26,033 nt of DNA from a virus. This document shows positions 8,301 through 16,109 of this stretch, one piece after another (the stretch's first letter is position 1; every line of letters begins with the position of its first letter). The notes beneath the pieces are model-generated. The model did no database searches. It had not been told where the DNA came from and saw only the letters and a list, made by a program, of their open reading frames with translations. The translations under genes and the position numbers were made by a program. The DNA is taken from positions 1 through 26,033 of IMG/VR virus record IMGVR_UViG_3300042895_000062. One strand, given 5' to 3'.

Positions 8301-11300
8301 TAGATCGTTCACAATTTGAAGGTGCTCATGCAAGCGGATTTGATTTTGAAGGAAACAAATTGCCTTCTCAAACAGGATCTCAGGTTGGCTCATCAGGAGT
8401 TTCTTTAGACCCTAGAACTAGAGCTTTAACACAAGCATTTCCTAATGACGCTATATTCCAAACTAAAGATAAAAACATTTTAAGAATTAGTAAGATAATT
8501 AATCAGTTAATGAAAGAAGGTCAAAAGGGATCTACTAAGGGGGCTCTTCTTCAGGCATTAAGACAAGCAATGAGAACTGGAGTTCTTTTTGAAGATTTGC
8601 CAGTAACAAATAATCAAGTAAGACGGTCATTGTATAAAGCAATGCTGTCTACTATAAAACAACTTCCTTCTGGAAATAGAATAGACGATGCAGTTTTTGC
8701 AAATGTTTATAGATCTGCAATTGAAAGAGTTTCTGGTACTTTAAGTCCAGCAGATGGGATTTTGCTAAGAAAATCTATTGGTATTGCAAGCCTGCCACAA
8801 GATATAAGAATTGATTCAAGAGCATTTAGAGCAATGGCTCCAGAAAACCTTCCAGTAATGACGATAGATGAGGCACGAGCAGCTACTGAAGTTGGCGGTA
8901 AGACTTGGTACAACACGGGAAAAACAAAAAGCGGTAAGACTGGTAAAACAGCAGTACATATTAGACCAAGCGAGAATTTTTCTATGAGCGCTAGAAGCGG
9001 AGATACATTTTTACAAAAGCCAAGAGATACTAAAACAATGATGATGAGTGCTGCAAATAAAATTAATAGCGCTCTAAGGTTTGTTCAAAGAGGAAGAAAA
9101 GTATATACACCTGATCAAAGATCAATTGACCTTAATAAAAAATGGGCTAAGGGAATGTCTATGGGCGGACCAGTTTACATGGCTAACGGAGGAATGGTTC
9201 CAAAGGTTCAGTACTTCCAAGATGGAAGCGATGGTGCAGTAAAGCCATCTATGATGGGTGGCGGAATGGCAGCCTCGTTTGGCGGCATGGGCTTGATGGC
9301 TGCAGGATCAATGGTAGGCGGTGGAGCTGGACAAGTAATGAGCAGTGCTGGTATGGCAATGTCATTTATGCCAATGCTTCAAATGATTCCTAAAGTTAAT
9401 GTTCAATTAAGCACAATGCAGAAAAAGTTAATAGAGCCAATTGGTCCATTAAATAGATTAAATGCTGGATTCCTTGGCAAAGCAAAAAGTCTTACAGGAC
9501 TCTCAAAGGCATTTGGTCCAGTATTAAGAGGACTGTCTTTATTAACTCGTGCATTTAGCCCAATAGGTATTGCTTTAACAGCAACCATATTTGGAGTAAA
9601 AAAATTAATTGAAATTTATAAAGATCAGCAAGAAGCTCAAAGAGTAAATAGATTAGAATTTGGAATGTCCGCAGAGACTATTAAAAAGGCTGGATACTCT
9701 ATGACAGACTATGGGGCTAACATAAAAAAGGCAATAGAAGATGCAAAGGCCCTACAAGAAAGAAATAAAATGCTTTACGAAAGCATGTTCCAGGCCAACA
9801 TTCCTATTAAAATGACAATTGCTGAATATAAAAAGCTTCGTGAAGAAACAAAAAAGAAGATGCCAGACCTTATTGAATTATTTAATCAAAAAGGCAACTC
9901 CGATGTTGCAACTGTTGCGGCAAGACTCAAAGCGCAATTTATGTCCCTAGGAGACAATGTTGAGACAGCAACAGCCAAGGTTTATGCACTTATGGCTCAA
10001 TCAAATAAAGCACAGCTAGCAGCTGGAGCAATTGGTACAAAGGGATTTGCATCAATAAAAACAGCAGTTGATGCAGCAGTAGCTTCAGCGGGAAGCTTTG
10101 ATGACGCAATGGCAAAGGGTGACGCTAAGGCAGCTGCAGACTCACTTATGGTTACCTTTGAAGGAATTGGTAATGCAATAAAGGATAATGCAAAAACAAA
10201 CAAGTTAGAATTTGGCGATTCAATGGATCAAATATTAAAGAAGATGGCCACAACTGGTAAGGGCCAAGTAGCAATAAATCAATCTGTTTTGTCCGAATTG
10301 AAAAAGCAAAACCCAGAGCTTGCTAAGATATTAAATTCTACTGACACTGCTACATCTGCTTGGGCTAAGTACCAACTTGCTTTACAAGGAGTAAATTTAG
10401 ATTTACAAACTCTTTCTGGAGAAGCTGCAACCGCTGCGTTAAAGTTACAATCTTTGGTTGTTGCTAATACTACAACTACTCTTAAAAATACTGCTGGCAT
10501 TAAAGAGCAGTATGCAAAATATGAAGGACTCCAAAAGAGAATTAAAGATCTTCAAAAAGCTTCTCAAGGTCAATCTGCTAAGCAGCAAATTGATAGCCGA
10601 AAAGTAATAGAAGGCCTTAATGAGCAGATTAAAAAAATTAAGGATGCTGCTGATGCTAAGATTAAAGCACTTCGTGCTCAAAGCCAAGCAGAAAACGACA
10701 ACTTAGAATTACAAAAATTACAATTAGAGTATCAAGAAGCAATTGCTCGTGGAGATCAAGATGCTGCAGCTAGATCTCAAATTGCTATTCAGCAACTTAC
10801 AAATCAAGTTCAATCTAAAAAAGCAGAAGACTCAATTATTGCTAAGGCGGAATTGGAAATTAAGCCTCTGCAGGATCAAATTGATAAACTAGGCAAAAAG
10901 AATCAAGAGCTGGCAGACAAAGCGGCCCTTGCTGGAGAAAGTTTATCTAAGCTACAGGGACAAGCATCGACATTAAAAGAAAAATTAGATGGTTTAGAAA
11001 AATCAGTAAGTGCAGCAGCATTCAATAAACTACTCTATAAAGCTCTTGGATTAGAGTATACAGGTAGTTCTCAGGAAAAAACAGACCTTGCAGGAGTAGA
11101 ATCTTTTAACACTGAACTTGGCGGTCCAAAGTCTGTTGAAAAGGTAGTACCAAAGGGTGCAAAGGCAAGACACCGAGCTCTAGAAACATTTTCTGATGTT
11201 AAGGGTGGCGCAAAAGATTTAGTGGATTCAATTTCAAATGGATTACAAAATGGTGTAAATGCAAAAGAGGTTAATATCTATACAGATAAGTTAGCTGGTG

Positions 11301-11854
11301 CTGGGGGAACATCAACGGGCGGAAGAACAAAAGATGCTCCATTAATGGTTGCTAATAATTCGGCATATGTACTTAAACCAGACGGAGAACTTTCTGATAC
11401 TGCTGAAAAACAGATCATTAATCACAATAAATTAGAAAAAGGACAGTTCTTTAAATATAATGGAATTACTTATGAAGTCTTAAAGACTGGATGGGGATTT
11501 GGAGATAGGGCAAAGCCAGTGGGTAGATCGCTTGGCGGACCAGTTACCCCTGGACGAAAGTATTTAGTAAATGATAGAATAAATTCATTAGGTAAGCAGC
11601 AAGAAGTCTTTATGCCTACCATGCCAGGAATGATCAAGCCTAATATTGATACAGCATTTAATATTCCATCTCAACAAAATGTTAAGATGCCAGGTATTTC
11701 AAATAGCCCAAATAGCAATAATACATACAATATTGATATTGAACTAAATGGTACAAATATTACAGTAGACGATGTTATGAAGTCAATGGAAGCAAAAATG
11801 AAATTAGTTGGTGCTACACTAGGTAGACCAGTAAACGTAGGAGGTAAATACTAA
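5372..11854 (+). CDS. Tape measure protein
   Basis: At 2160 residues this is by far the longest gene, directly after the chaperones. It sets tail length and is held inside the tube; at about 0.15 nm per residue a tail near 320 nm is expected. N-terminal helices (1-170) are followed by a region like the PhageMin tail/TP901 domain (about 180-400: KAFREADQELVRLTKVYGDV, IQGLGGSVQDLALYLTAMRE). Hydrophobic segments lie near 530-568, 1293-1340 and 1395-1415 and could help DNA pass the membrane. GGVVY- or GGPV-type motifs occur near 907, 1264 and 2054, the first with LTPGEYVINAKAAKNFG at 934-950. A long coiled coil spans about 1712-1880. The C-terminus has YNIDIELNGTNITVDDVMKS. An AAGGAG ribosome site precedes ATG 5372. 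The segment around 955-1250 looks like an insert of unknown function. Confidence 0.9.
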   Translation: MAEETISTRIVANADFSALIADVHRVTSSLSKLQEQLANSNKMLANQIAVMNRSFSDTLRSTGQYSTHFVSLQSDVEKFGKNLDGGKLKLNQYFNTFRQHAQQSGGLIRDLAKQQVALQNSILQPLGRNAQGLMQFNVHVPRGLDEIKNKTAIARQELQIMNKVIQDGAGQLINWGKNTQWAGRQLTVGLTVPLVAFGAQAAKAFREADQELVRLTKVYGDVAGTSAAELGRVRDDVSKTAKEISSAMGVSFKETIGLAADIAATGKTGDELLGSIKETTRLAVLGEVDRQEAMKATLAIQSAFKQNTDELSQSINFLNAVENQTSTTLNDLVEAIPKAGPVIQGLGGSVQDLALYLTAMREGGINASEGANALKSALASLINPTDVAVGKFQTLGIDLLSIVNDNAGNLTGTLMELQGALDRLNPLQKQQAIEQLFGKFQFSRLNALFENLGREGSQTLQVLDLMKASTGELASVADRELAAVTESASGKYRRAIESLRASLAEVGEQFLQINTVLIKVIDKVVQFANNLPGPVKQVLALAGGFTAVIGPVIMLTGVLANFFGYILKGIFHMKAFFKGGEGWKYLTPEMLAAEKAGRLVEQSFYSDAKAAAVLKQALGNLIDEFSILEAKAKAGAMSVNPAVSTMAGNLVMAAGGSRVVDPNHPLAGTMGTRASSHMVPRSGMTDQQRMQQTMFGMVPGSIPVNQKIGQNPQIYMNEQLPNVPGLTTVGGVSTGIVSGEAARWHAMMATLGMQSKAEIENLKRTIAATGTVSKEFMMQFDDILPAVNVLTNNAAKESALIVAELRAGKMNLDAARAKIVALNLETERLIAATVQAQATAMGRTINPTMVPTLNQPVVDPTGKSNMRELFKKGKTRDFINKIAGTLGVRTSGAGYNVETTIPKKFAMGGVVYRQNGSDGPEFAPMGTDTVPAMLTPGEYVINAKAAKNFGGLLEAINNGASPDAVVEDIVSKYPKPVDRSQFEGAHASGFDFEGNKLPSQTGSQVGSSGVSLDPRTRALTQAFPNDAIFQTKDKNILRISKIINQLMKEGQKGSTKGALLQALRQAMRTGVLFEDLPVTNNQVRRSLYKAMLSTIKQLPSGNRIDDAVFANVYRSAIERVSGTLSPADGILLRKSIGIASLPQDIRIDSRAFRAMAPENLPVMTIDEARAATEVGGKTWYNTGKTKSGKTGKTAVHIRPSENFSMSARSGDTFLQKPRDTKTMMMSAANKINSALRFVQRGRKVYTPDQRSIDLNKKWAKGMSMGGPVYMANGGMVPKVQYFQDGSDGAVKPSMMGGGMAASFGGMGLMAAGSMVGGGAGQVMSSAGMAMSFMPMLQMIPKVNVQLSTMQKKLIEPIGPLNRLNAGFLGKAKSLTGLSKAFGPVLRGLSLLTRAFSPIGIALTATIFGVKKLIEIYKDQQEAQRVNRLEFGMSAETIKKAGYSMTDYGANIKKAIEDAKALQERNKMLYESMFQANIPIKMTIAEYKKLREETKKKMPDLIELFNQKGNSDVATVAARLKAQFMSLGDNVETATAKVYALMAQSNKAQLAAGAIGTKGFASIKTAVDAAVASAGSFDDAMAKGDAKAAADSLMVTFEGIGNAIKDNAKTNKLEFGDSMDQILKKMATTGKGQVAINQSVLSELKKQNPELAKILNSTDTATSAWAKYQLALQGVNLDLQTLSGEAATAALKLQSLVVANTTTTLKNTAGIKEQYAKYEGLQKRIKDLQKASQGQSAKQQIDSRKVIEGLNEQIKKIKDAADAKIKALRAQSQAENDNLELQKLQLEYQEAIARGDQDAAARSQIAIQQLTNQVQSKKAEDSIIAKAELEIKPLQDQIDKLGKKNQELADKAALAGESLSKLQGQASTLKEKLDGLEKSVSAAAFNKLLYKALGLEYTGSSQEKTDLAGVESFNTELGGPKSVEKVVPKGAKARHRALETFSDVKGGAKDLVDSISNGLQNGVNAKEVNIYTDKLAGAGGTSTGGRTKDAPLMVANNSAYVLKPDGELSDTAEKQIINHNKLEKGQFFKYNGITYEVLKTGWGFGDRAKPVGRSLGGPVTPGRKYLVNDRINSLGKQQEVFMPTMPGMIKPNIDTAFNIPSQQNVKMPGISNSPNSNNTYNIDIELNGTNITVDDVMKSMEAKMKLVGATLGRPVNVGGKY

Positions 11855-12327
11855 TGCCAGCTTTATATCTTCCTAGAGGCTCAGTCCTTTGGATAGAAGC
11901 CAAGGACCTTCTTGCTACACCAGCTGGAACTACTAAAACCTGGAATAAAGTTAGCGAACATAATCGAAGCCCATTAGAAATAAATGTTGAAAGAATTGAA
12001 GCCATAACCAGAACATCTAACGGAACCCTTAGAAAAAATCATATTGCTGATAAAAGGAGTTTTTCTATGTCATGGGAAATGCTTCCTTCATATAGAGATC
12101 TTACAGTAGATGGCGGTTGGGGGGCAGAAGATTTAAGACAATTCTACCTTAGCGATGACGGGAAGAAAACATTTAATATTAGAATTAATTTAGCGAAGAC
12201 TGGATCGGATCAGTCTTCTTCAGGATACGAATCATATACAGTTTCATTTAGTAGCTGTAGTTTTAGTGTATTAAAAAGAGGACTACAGCCACACTGGAGC
12301 GTTTCTTTGACAATGGATGAGGTCTAA
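11854..12327 (+). CDS. Distal tail protein (Dit-like)
   Basis: This 157-residue protein begins in the tape measure stop codon (TAATG) and lies between tape measure and hub, the standard place of the Dit ring at the tail tip. It is beta-rich, with an N-terminal strand SVLWIEAKDLLATPAG, a central FSMSWEMLPSYRDLTVDGG followed by a helix-turn DLRQFYLSDDGKKTF, and a C-terminal LQPHWSVSLTMDEV. The pattern of a strand pair around a tryptophan and a C-terminal strand with LTMDEV-type ending resembles tail-tip proteins of actinophages. It is shorter than two-domain Dits and probably contains only the ring-forming domain. Confidence 0.55.
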   Translation: MPALYLPRGSVLWIEAKDLLATPAGTTKTWNKVSEHNRSPLEINVERIEAITRTSNGTLRKNHIADKRSFSMSWEMLPSYRDLTVDGGWGAEDLRQFYLSDDGKKTFNIRINLAKTGSDQSSSGYESYTVSFSSCSFSVLKRGLQPHWSVSLTMDEV

Positions 12328-14456
12328 TGATAACCGCCTCAACTGAACTTAAAACTTTACTAGACCAACAGTCAACAATTATAATAAATGCAGGCTGTAC
12401 AGTAGAATACAACATGAATACTTTGGTAGACGGAATTGTTGTTTCTGGTGCAGATATAAGTAGAACAGATTCCGCAGGAAACGTATACTACCCATTTAAA
12501 AAATTATTTCCCCTAGATACAGTTGTTAAGCAAAATAGACCAATAAAGGCTGGCGTAAAGTATGCTATTGTGGGAGATGTGGGAACAAATACATACAGAA
12601 ATCCTAAAAGTGGTGAGTATGCAGTAGACTACAGAACATATTATCCTGGAGCAGAAACTGCTTATAAATATTATGTTTCCGATAAAGGTGTTGGCTTAGA
12701 TGTAACTGCTACTTATCCAAAAACAATATTAACAAATAAAATAGTTATAAGATTTGAATTAGGACACTCTACTCCTTCTACATGGACTGTGTATAGCGGG
12801 TCTACACAATTAGCTACAGGTACAAGTTCTGATATAAAAGCTTTTGGAAATCCAGATGCTGGAACAGTAACAATTTATTATAACGGAACATCTTGGGTAA
12901 AAACAGAACCAGCATCTATATCAAATCCAATTAACATGACAAGCCTTAGAGTAACCACAGGAGCGGTGACTGGAAAATATATTGGGCTTATCGAAATGTC
13001 ACCTAGATGGATAAAAGATGTTACAGACAGAGTGGTAGATTTTGAAATCACAAAAGAAACTTCTAGCGGATCAGATGACATTTTACCAGTTGGATCAGTA
13101 ACAGCAAACTCTCTTTCTCTTTCAATGGTATCCTATGAAGATACCAGGGAAGTTGTATCATTTGATAAAACTATGACTTTTGATTCTACAAAAACTTATA
13201 TGTATAAAGCCATAGAGGTTGCTCCGTATTTTAAGATATATCATTCTAGCGGGGCTATAACAGATTCTTCTGGAACTTATGATAAAGTCAAGCAAGGAAT
13301 ATTTTATGTGGATAGCTGGTCTATAGAAGAATTTGGAAATGTTTCTGTAACTGCTTTAGATGGAGCAAGAATATTGCAACAACTAATTGCTCCAAGCATT
13401 GTGTGCAAAGACTATACAACAATAGCAATTGTAAGAACTCTACTAGACAACATAGGCTTTACTAATTATAAATTTAACACCACATCCTCCGATACATCTA
13501 TATTTTCACCTAGGTACTGGTGGACAGACGATGGCGGGTCCGTATGGGATTCTATTCAAAGACTATGCAGAGATTCCCAGATGGTAGCAGTCTTTGACGA
13601 GAGCAACGTTTTACAATTTTATACCAGAGAGTATTTATTTAGCACTGTTGGGAAAACACCATTAGAGTTTAGATATGCCGCAAACGGAAGCAGCCTTCCA
13701 AATATTTTATCATTTAATAAACAAGATTTGCCTTCAGCCAATCAAGTAAAAGTTCTTTGGAAAAGTGTTACTACAAATAATTATACTGGAAACTCTCAGC
13801 CATTATGGGCATCTGGAGAAAGAAACCTAGGGGCCTTATCTCTAGAAGGAGACATGGCAGCAATTTCTGGTCAAACAGTTGGACCATATAATGTATCTGG
13901 AACCAACTCTTACGTAAAATTAAATTTAGTAGTTGCAAACGATGCTCTTAAAAGTAACGTTTTAAATGAGTACAGTGGCTATCTCGTGATTGATTCAGAA
14001 ATTATAGAGTATGATGCAATACAATATGAGTATAAAGATCTATCTAATGTGATGCAAACTAAAGATATTACAAGCGGTTCTGAGGCACTTAAGTATTTGG
14101 GGCTAAGCCAGCCAGGCGCAAGCAACTATCAGCCAAACGGAAAGTACAGAATTAAAACACGAGGAGCATTTGGAACAAAAATAGTTGCACACTATAAGCA
14201 AGAGAATATATTAAATTCTTGGGCAGGCTACGACACTGTTTGGAGCGAAGCCAGTGGCTCTACTCCAGTATTAACAAATGTTGCAAGCGTCACAGCCACA
14301 GTTGCTAAAACGCAGGTTCCGACAGACTCCCCATTTGATGCAGATGCATACATAAAAAGTTTAACTTCTCAAGGATGGTCTCAGTCCGATGCTGCTTCTT
14401 CTGCCAGATATGCCGCTCAGGCAGAGTACTGGTATCGTACGTTAGGAATAAGATAA
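12327..14456 (+). CDS. Baseplate hub / tail-associated protein, N-terminal part
   Basis: This 709-residue protein starts in an overlap with the Dit-like gene stop. Residues 1-90 are beta-rich. Residues about 105-235 look like a jelly-roll, galactose-binding-like insert (VIRFELGHSTPSTWTVYSGS, VTIYYNGTSWVKTEP). Then comes a gp27-like hub region: RVVDFEITKETSSGSDDILP, a strand FGNVSVTALDGARILQQLIA, and a helix TIAIVRTLLDNIGF, the pattern seen in hub proteins of siphophages. The C-terminal 50 residues are helical and Ala-rich (SQSDAASSARYAAQAEYWYR). No peptidase or lysozyme motif is recognised. The next gene seems to carry the missing C-terminal hub domain, so the two products may work as one hub. 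Confidence 0.6.
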   Translation: MITASTELKTLLDQQSTIIINAGCTVEYNMNTLVDGIVVSGADISRTDSAGNVYYPFKKLFPLDTVVKQNRPIKAGVKYAIVGDVGTNTYRNPKSGEYAVDYRTYYPGAETAYKYYVSDKGVGLDVTATYPKTILTNKIVIRFELGHSTPSTWTVYSGSTQLATGTSSDIKAFGNPDAGTVTIYYNGTSWVKTEPASISNPINMTSLRVTTGAVTGKYIGLIEMSPRWIKDVTDRVVDFEITKETSSGSDDILPVGSVTANSLSLSMVSYEDTREVVSFDKTMTFDSTKTYMYKAIEVAPYFKIYHSSGAITDSSGTYDKVKQGIFYVDSWSIEEFGNVSVTALDGARILQQLIAPSIVCKDYTTIAIVRTLLDNIGFTNYKFNTTSSDTSIFSPRYWWTDDGGSVWDSIQRLCRDSQMVAVFDESNVLQFYTREYLFSTVGKTPLEFRYAANGSSLPNILSFNKQDLPSANQVKVLWKSVTTNNYTGNSQPLWASGERNLGALSLEGDMAAISGQTVGPYNVSGTNSYVKLNLVVANDALKSNVLNEYSGYLVIDSEIIEYDAIQYEYKDLSNVMQTKDITSGSEALKYLGLSQPGASNYQPNGKYRIKTRGAFGTKIVAHYKQENILNSWAGYDTVWSEASGSTPVLTNVASVTATVAKTQVPTDSPFDADAYIKSLTSQGWSQSDAASSARYAAQAEYWYRTLGIR

Positions 14457-15691
14457 TGAGTAATCAAAGATCAATTCAAACTTCTTTATTTTCTTTAACA
14501 AATAATAGCACTAATCCAAATCAACACTCCGTTGCAATTAAAGATTCCGAAATATCAACTTCTTATTCACACTATGCATTTGGAACAGCAATGTTTTTCC
14601 CAGGCACAGTTAATGATGTTGTTAGCTCTGGCGGATTAGGATTTTTTACTAGCTCAAATGGGAATACTGGTTATTATGTTTCAGTACAAACAACCACCCA
14701 TTTGTCTGATACAGCAGATAAAGAAATAAAAATTTATAAAGTTGTCAATGGCAAGAAGACTATTTTGGCAGATAGCCAATCTACTCCATCAAAAACATTA
14801 ACTGGAATATTGGCTGGAACAGTCTATAAGCTAGATGTAAATGTGGTTGTTGAATCTTCTTCGGTTAAAATAGATGCTTATGTAAATAGCTATAAGATAA
14901 CTGCTACAGACAGCTCTTCCCCTTTAAGTAAAACAAGAAATGTTGCAATGTTTGCAAATAGCGGAAAAGTTAATTACGATTATATATATGCTGCCCCAAT
15001 AACTGAAGATCAGTATAAAGGCGGAATTATGCAAAATGTATACGAAGGTAAATACGGTCCAAAGACCCTTAGCTTTTTATACGGAGATAAGCTTATTGAA
15101 AATAAAAACGTATCTTCTGGTCAGTCGGCATGGCTTGAAGAGTTTGGAACAACTGCCAGAGAGTTAAAACAAATAAAGATTAAATATCAAGATCGGCCAG
15201 CGGATCCATTATTTGCTACAGTCGGTATAAATAAACTAGCAAACATTTTAGGGCAAAGACTCACCTCATTTGGAGCCGAGGTTTTTGTTTTAAATAATTC
15301 TGGAATGATGATACCGTTAGCGGACGGCAACCTTTATTCATTTGCTGTAGTTGGAAACTCTATAACCGTTTCTGGAGAGCATGAGTATAACTCTAATACG
15401 TTAAGTGATACAACAACTCCAGAACCAGTAGTTTTTGAGACAGCATGGATTCAAAGAGAAGACGATGCTAAAAACTTAGCAACATGGATACAGACCCAAT
15501 GGTCAAAACAGCAGAGGGTTATTGAAATGGAAATATTTAGCAACCCACTTATTTCGGTTGGAGATATTATAACCATTAATTATCCAAAGAATGATTTAGA
15601 CGGGACCCAAAAATTTGTAGTAACCAGAGTAAATAATTCTTTTAGAGAGGGGCTTAATACTAGCATATCAGCACGTTCTATTTATAGTTGA
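14456..15691 (+). CDS. Baseplate hub C-terminal part with LamG-like domain
   Basis: The start chosen is ATG 14456, which overlaps the previous stop (TAATG), giving 411 residues. A longer frame from 14375 would only add residues read out of frame within the upstream gene. Residues about 10-190 form a concanavalin/LamG-like beta sandwich (SHYAFGTAMFFPGTVNDV, GGLGFFTSSNGNTGYYVSVQ, VYKLDVNVVVESSSVKIDAY), probably a sugar-binding module. Residues about 225-411 are hub-like, ending with IEMEIFSNPLISVGDIITIN and KFVVTRVNNSFREGLNTSIS, a characteristic end of siphophage hub/Tal proteins. It has no N-terminal hub region of its own, which suggests it completes the protein encoded immediately upstream. 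Confidence 0.55.
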   Translation: MSNQRSIQTSLFSLTNNSTNPNQHSVAIKDSEISTSYSHYAFGTAMFFPGTVNDVVSSGGLGFFTSSNGNTGYYVSVQTTTHLSDTADKEIKIYKVVNGKKTILADSQSTPSKTLTGILAGTVYKLDVNVVVESSSVKIDAYVNSYKITATDSSSPLSKTRNVAMFANSGKVNYDYIYAAPITEDQYKGGIMQNVYEGKYGPKTLSFLYGDKLIENKNVSSGQSAWLEEFGTTARELKQIKIKYQDRPADPLFATVGINKLANILGQRLTSFGAEVFVLNNSGMMIPLADGNLYSFAVVGNSITVSGEHEYNSNTLSDTTTPEPVVFETAWIQREDDAKNLATWIQTQWSKQQRVIEMEIFSNPLISVGDIITINYPKNDLDGTQKFVVTRVNNSFREGLNTSISARSIYS

Positions 15692-15704
15692 TAAATGGTA
15701 TAAT
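15691..15704 (+). promoter_or_regulatory. Extended -10 promoter giving an apparently leaderless transcript
   Basis: TGGTATAAT at 15696-15704 is an extended -10 element. The ATG at 15711 starts exactly six bases after it, where transcription should begin. No ribosome site is present between them. A -35 is not obvious (TTCTAT at 15676-15681). Confidence 0.6.
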
Positions 15705-15710
15705 AAAAAT

Positions 15711-16109
15711 ATGGCATCAAATAAAGAATCAACCACCTCCGTTGGAGTAGTCGCACCGTTGACGGACTATGCTGACGGAATTACCACGTATTATTTGGCC
15801 CCACACTTTGGAAGAAATTATCCAGTAAGAAGAGACGGGGATATGATATCTGTATCTCTAGAAGACGAGTCCTTTGTTGTAGCGGGAGAAGATGATGGTA
15901 CAACTAGCCCAGAAGATCCAGAAGATCCTAAAGATCCAGAAAAGCCAGGGCTTTCTAGAAAATCTCCAACACTTATGGACATAGAATTAATTTCTAACGA
16001 AGTTGTTTATGATGCTGCAAATAATCCAACTGCAAAGGTTACTTTTAAAATTAGAAATTCAAGTGGCGAGACGGTAAAAGCAGTGAATGCGCTGGTGCAA
16101 AAAAGATGA
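15711..16109 (+). CDS. Small tail-tip protein with acidic proline linker
   Basis: This 132-residue protein has an N-terminal region (VAPLTDYADGITTYYLAPHF, then a short beta segment to about residue 60), a linker of near-perfect nine-base repeats coding EDPEDPKDPEKP (15912-15947), and a C-terminal beta region (PTLMDIELISNEVVYDAANN, KVTFKIRNSSGETVKAV). The family is not recognised. The beta C-terminus could be an Ig-like or transthyretin-like fold. It sits within the tail-tip genes, overlaps the next gene by ATGA, and has no ribosome site but a promoter whose -10 element lies six bases before the start codon. Role in the tip is inferred from position only. Confidence 0.6.
   Translation: MASNKESTTSVGVVAPLTDYADGITTYYLAPHFGRNYPVRRDGDMISVSLEDESFVVAGEDDGTTSPEDPEDPKDPEKPGLSRKSPTLMDIELISNEVVYDAANNPTAKVTFKIRNSSGETVKAVNALVQKR
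15912..15947 (+). repeat. Four tandem nine-base units coding an Asp-Pro linker
   Basis: Units are GAAGATCCA, GAAGATCCT, AAAGATCCA and GAAAAGCCA. They code EDP, EDP, KDP, EKP and can expand or shrink by slippage without changing frame. Confidence 0.75.

Noticed and set aside
12370-12400. TATAAT-like sequence near the start of the hub gene
   Set aside because: It is inside coding sequence, has no -35 and no gene start follows.
14375-14455. Extended start for the second hub gene
   Set aside because: These 27 residues are out-of-frame reading of the upstream gene; ATG 14456 with TAATG overlap is preferred.
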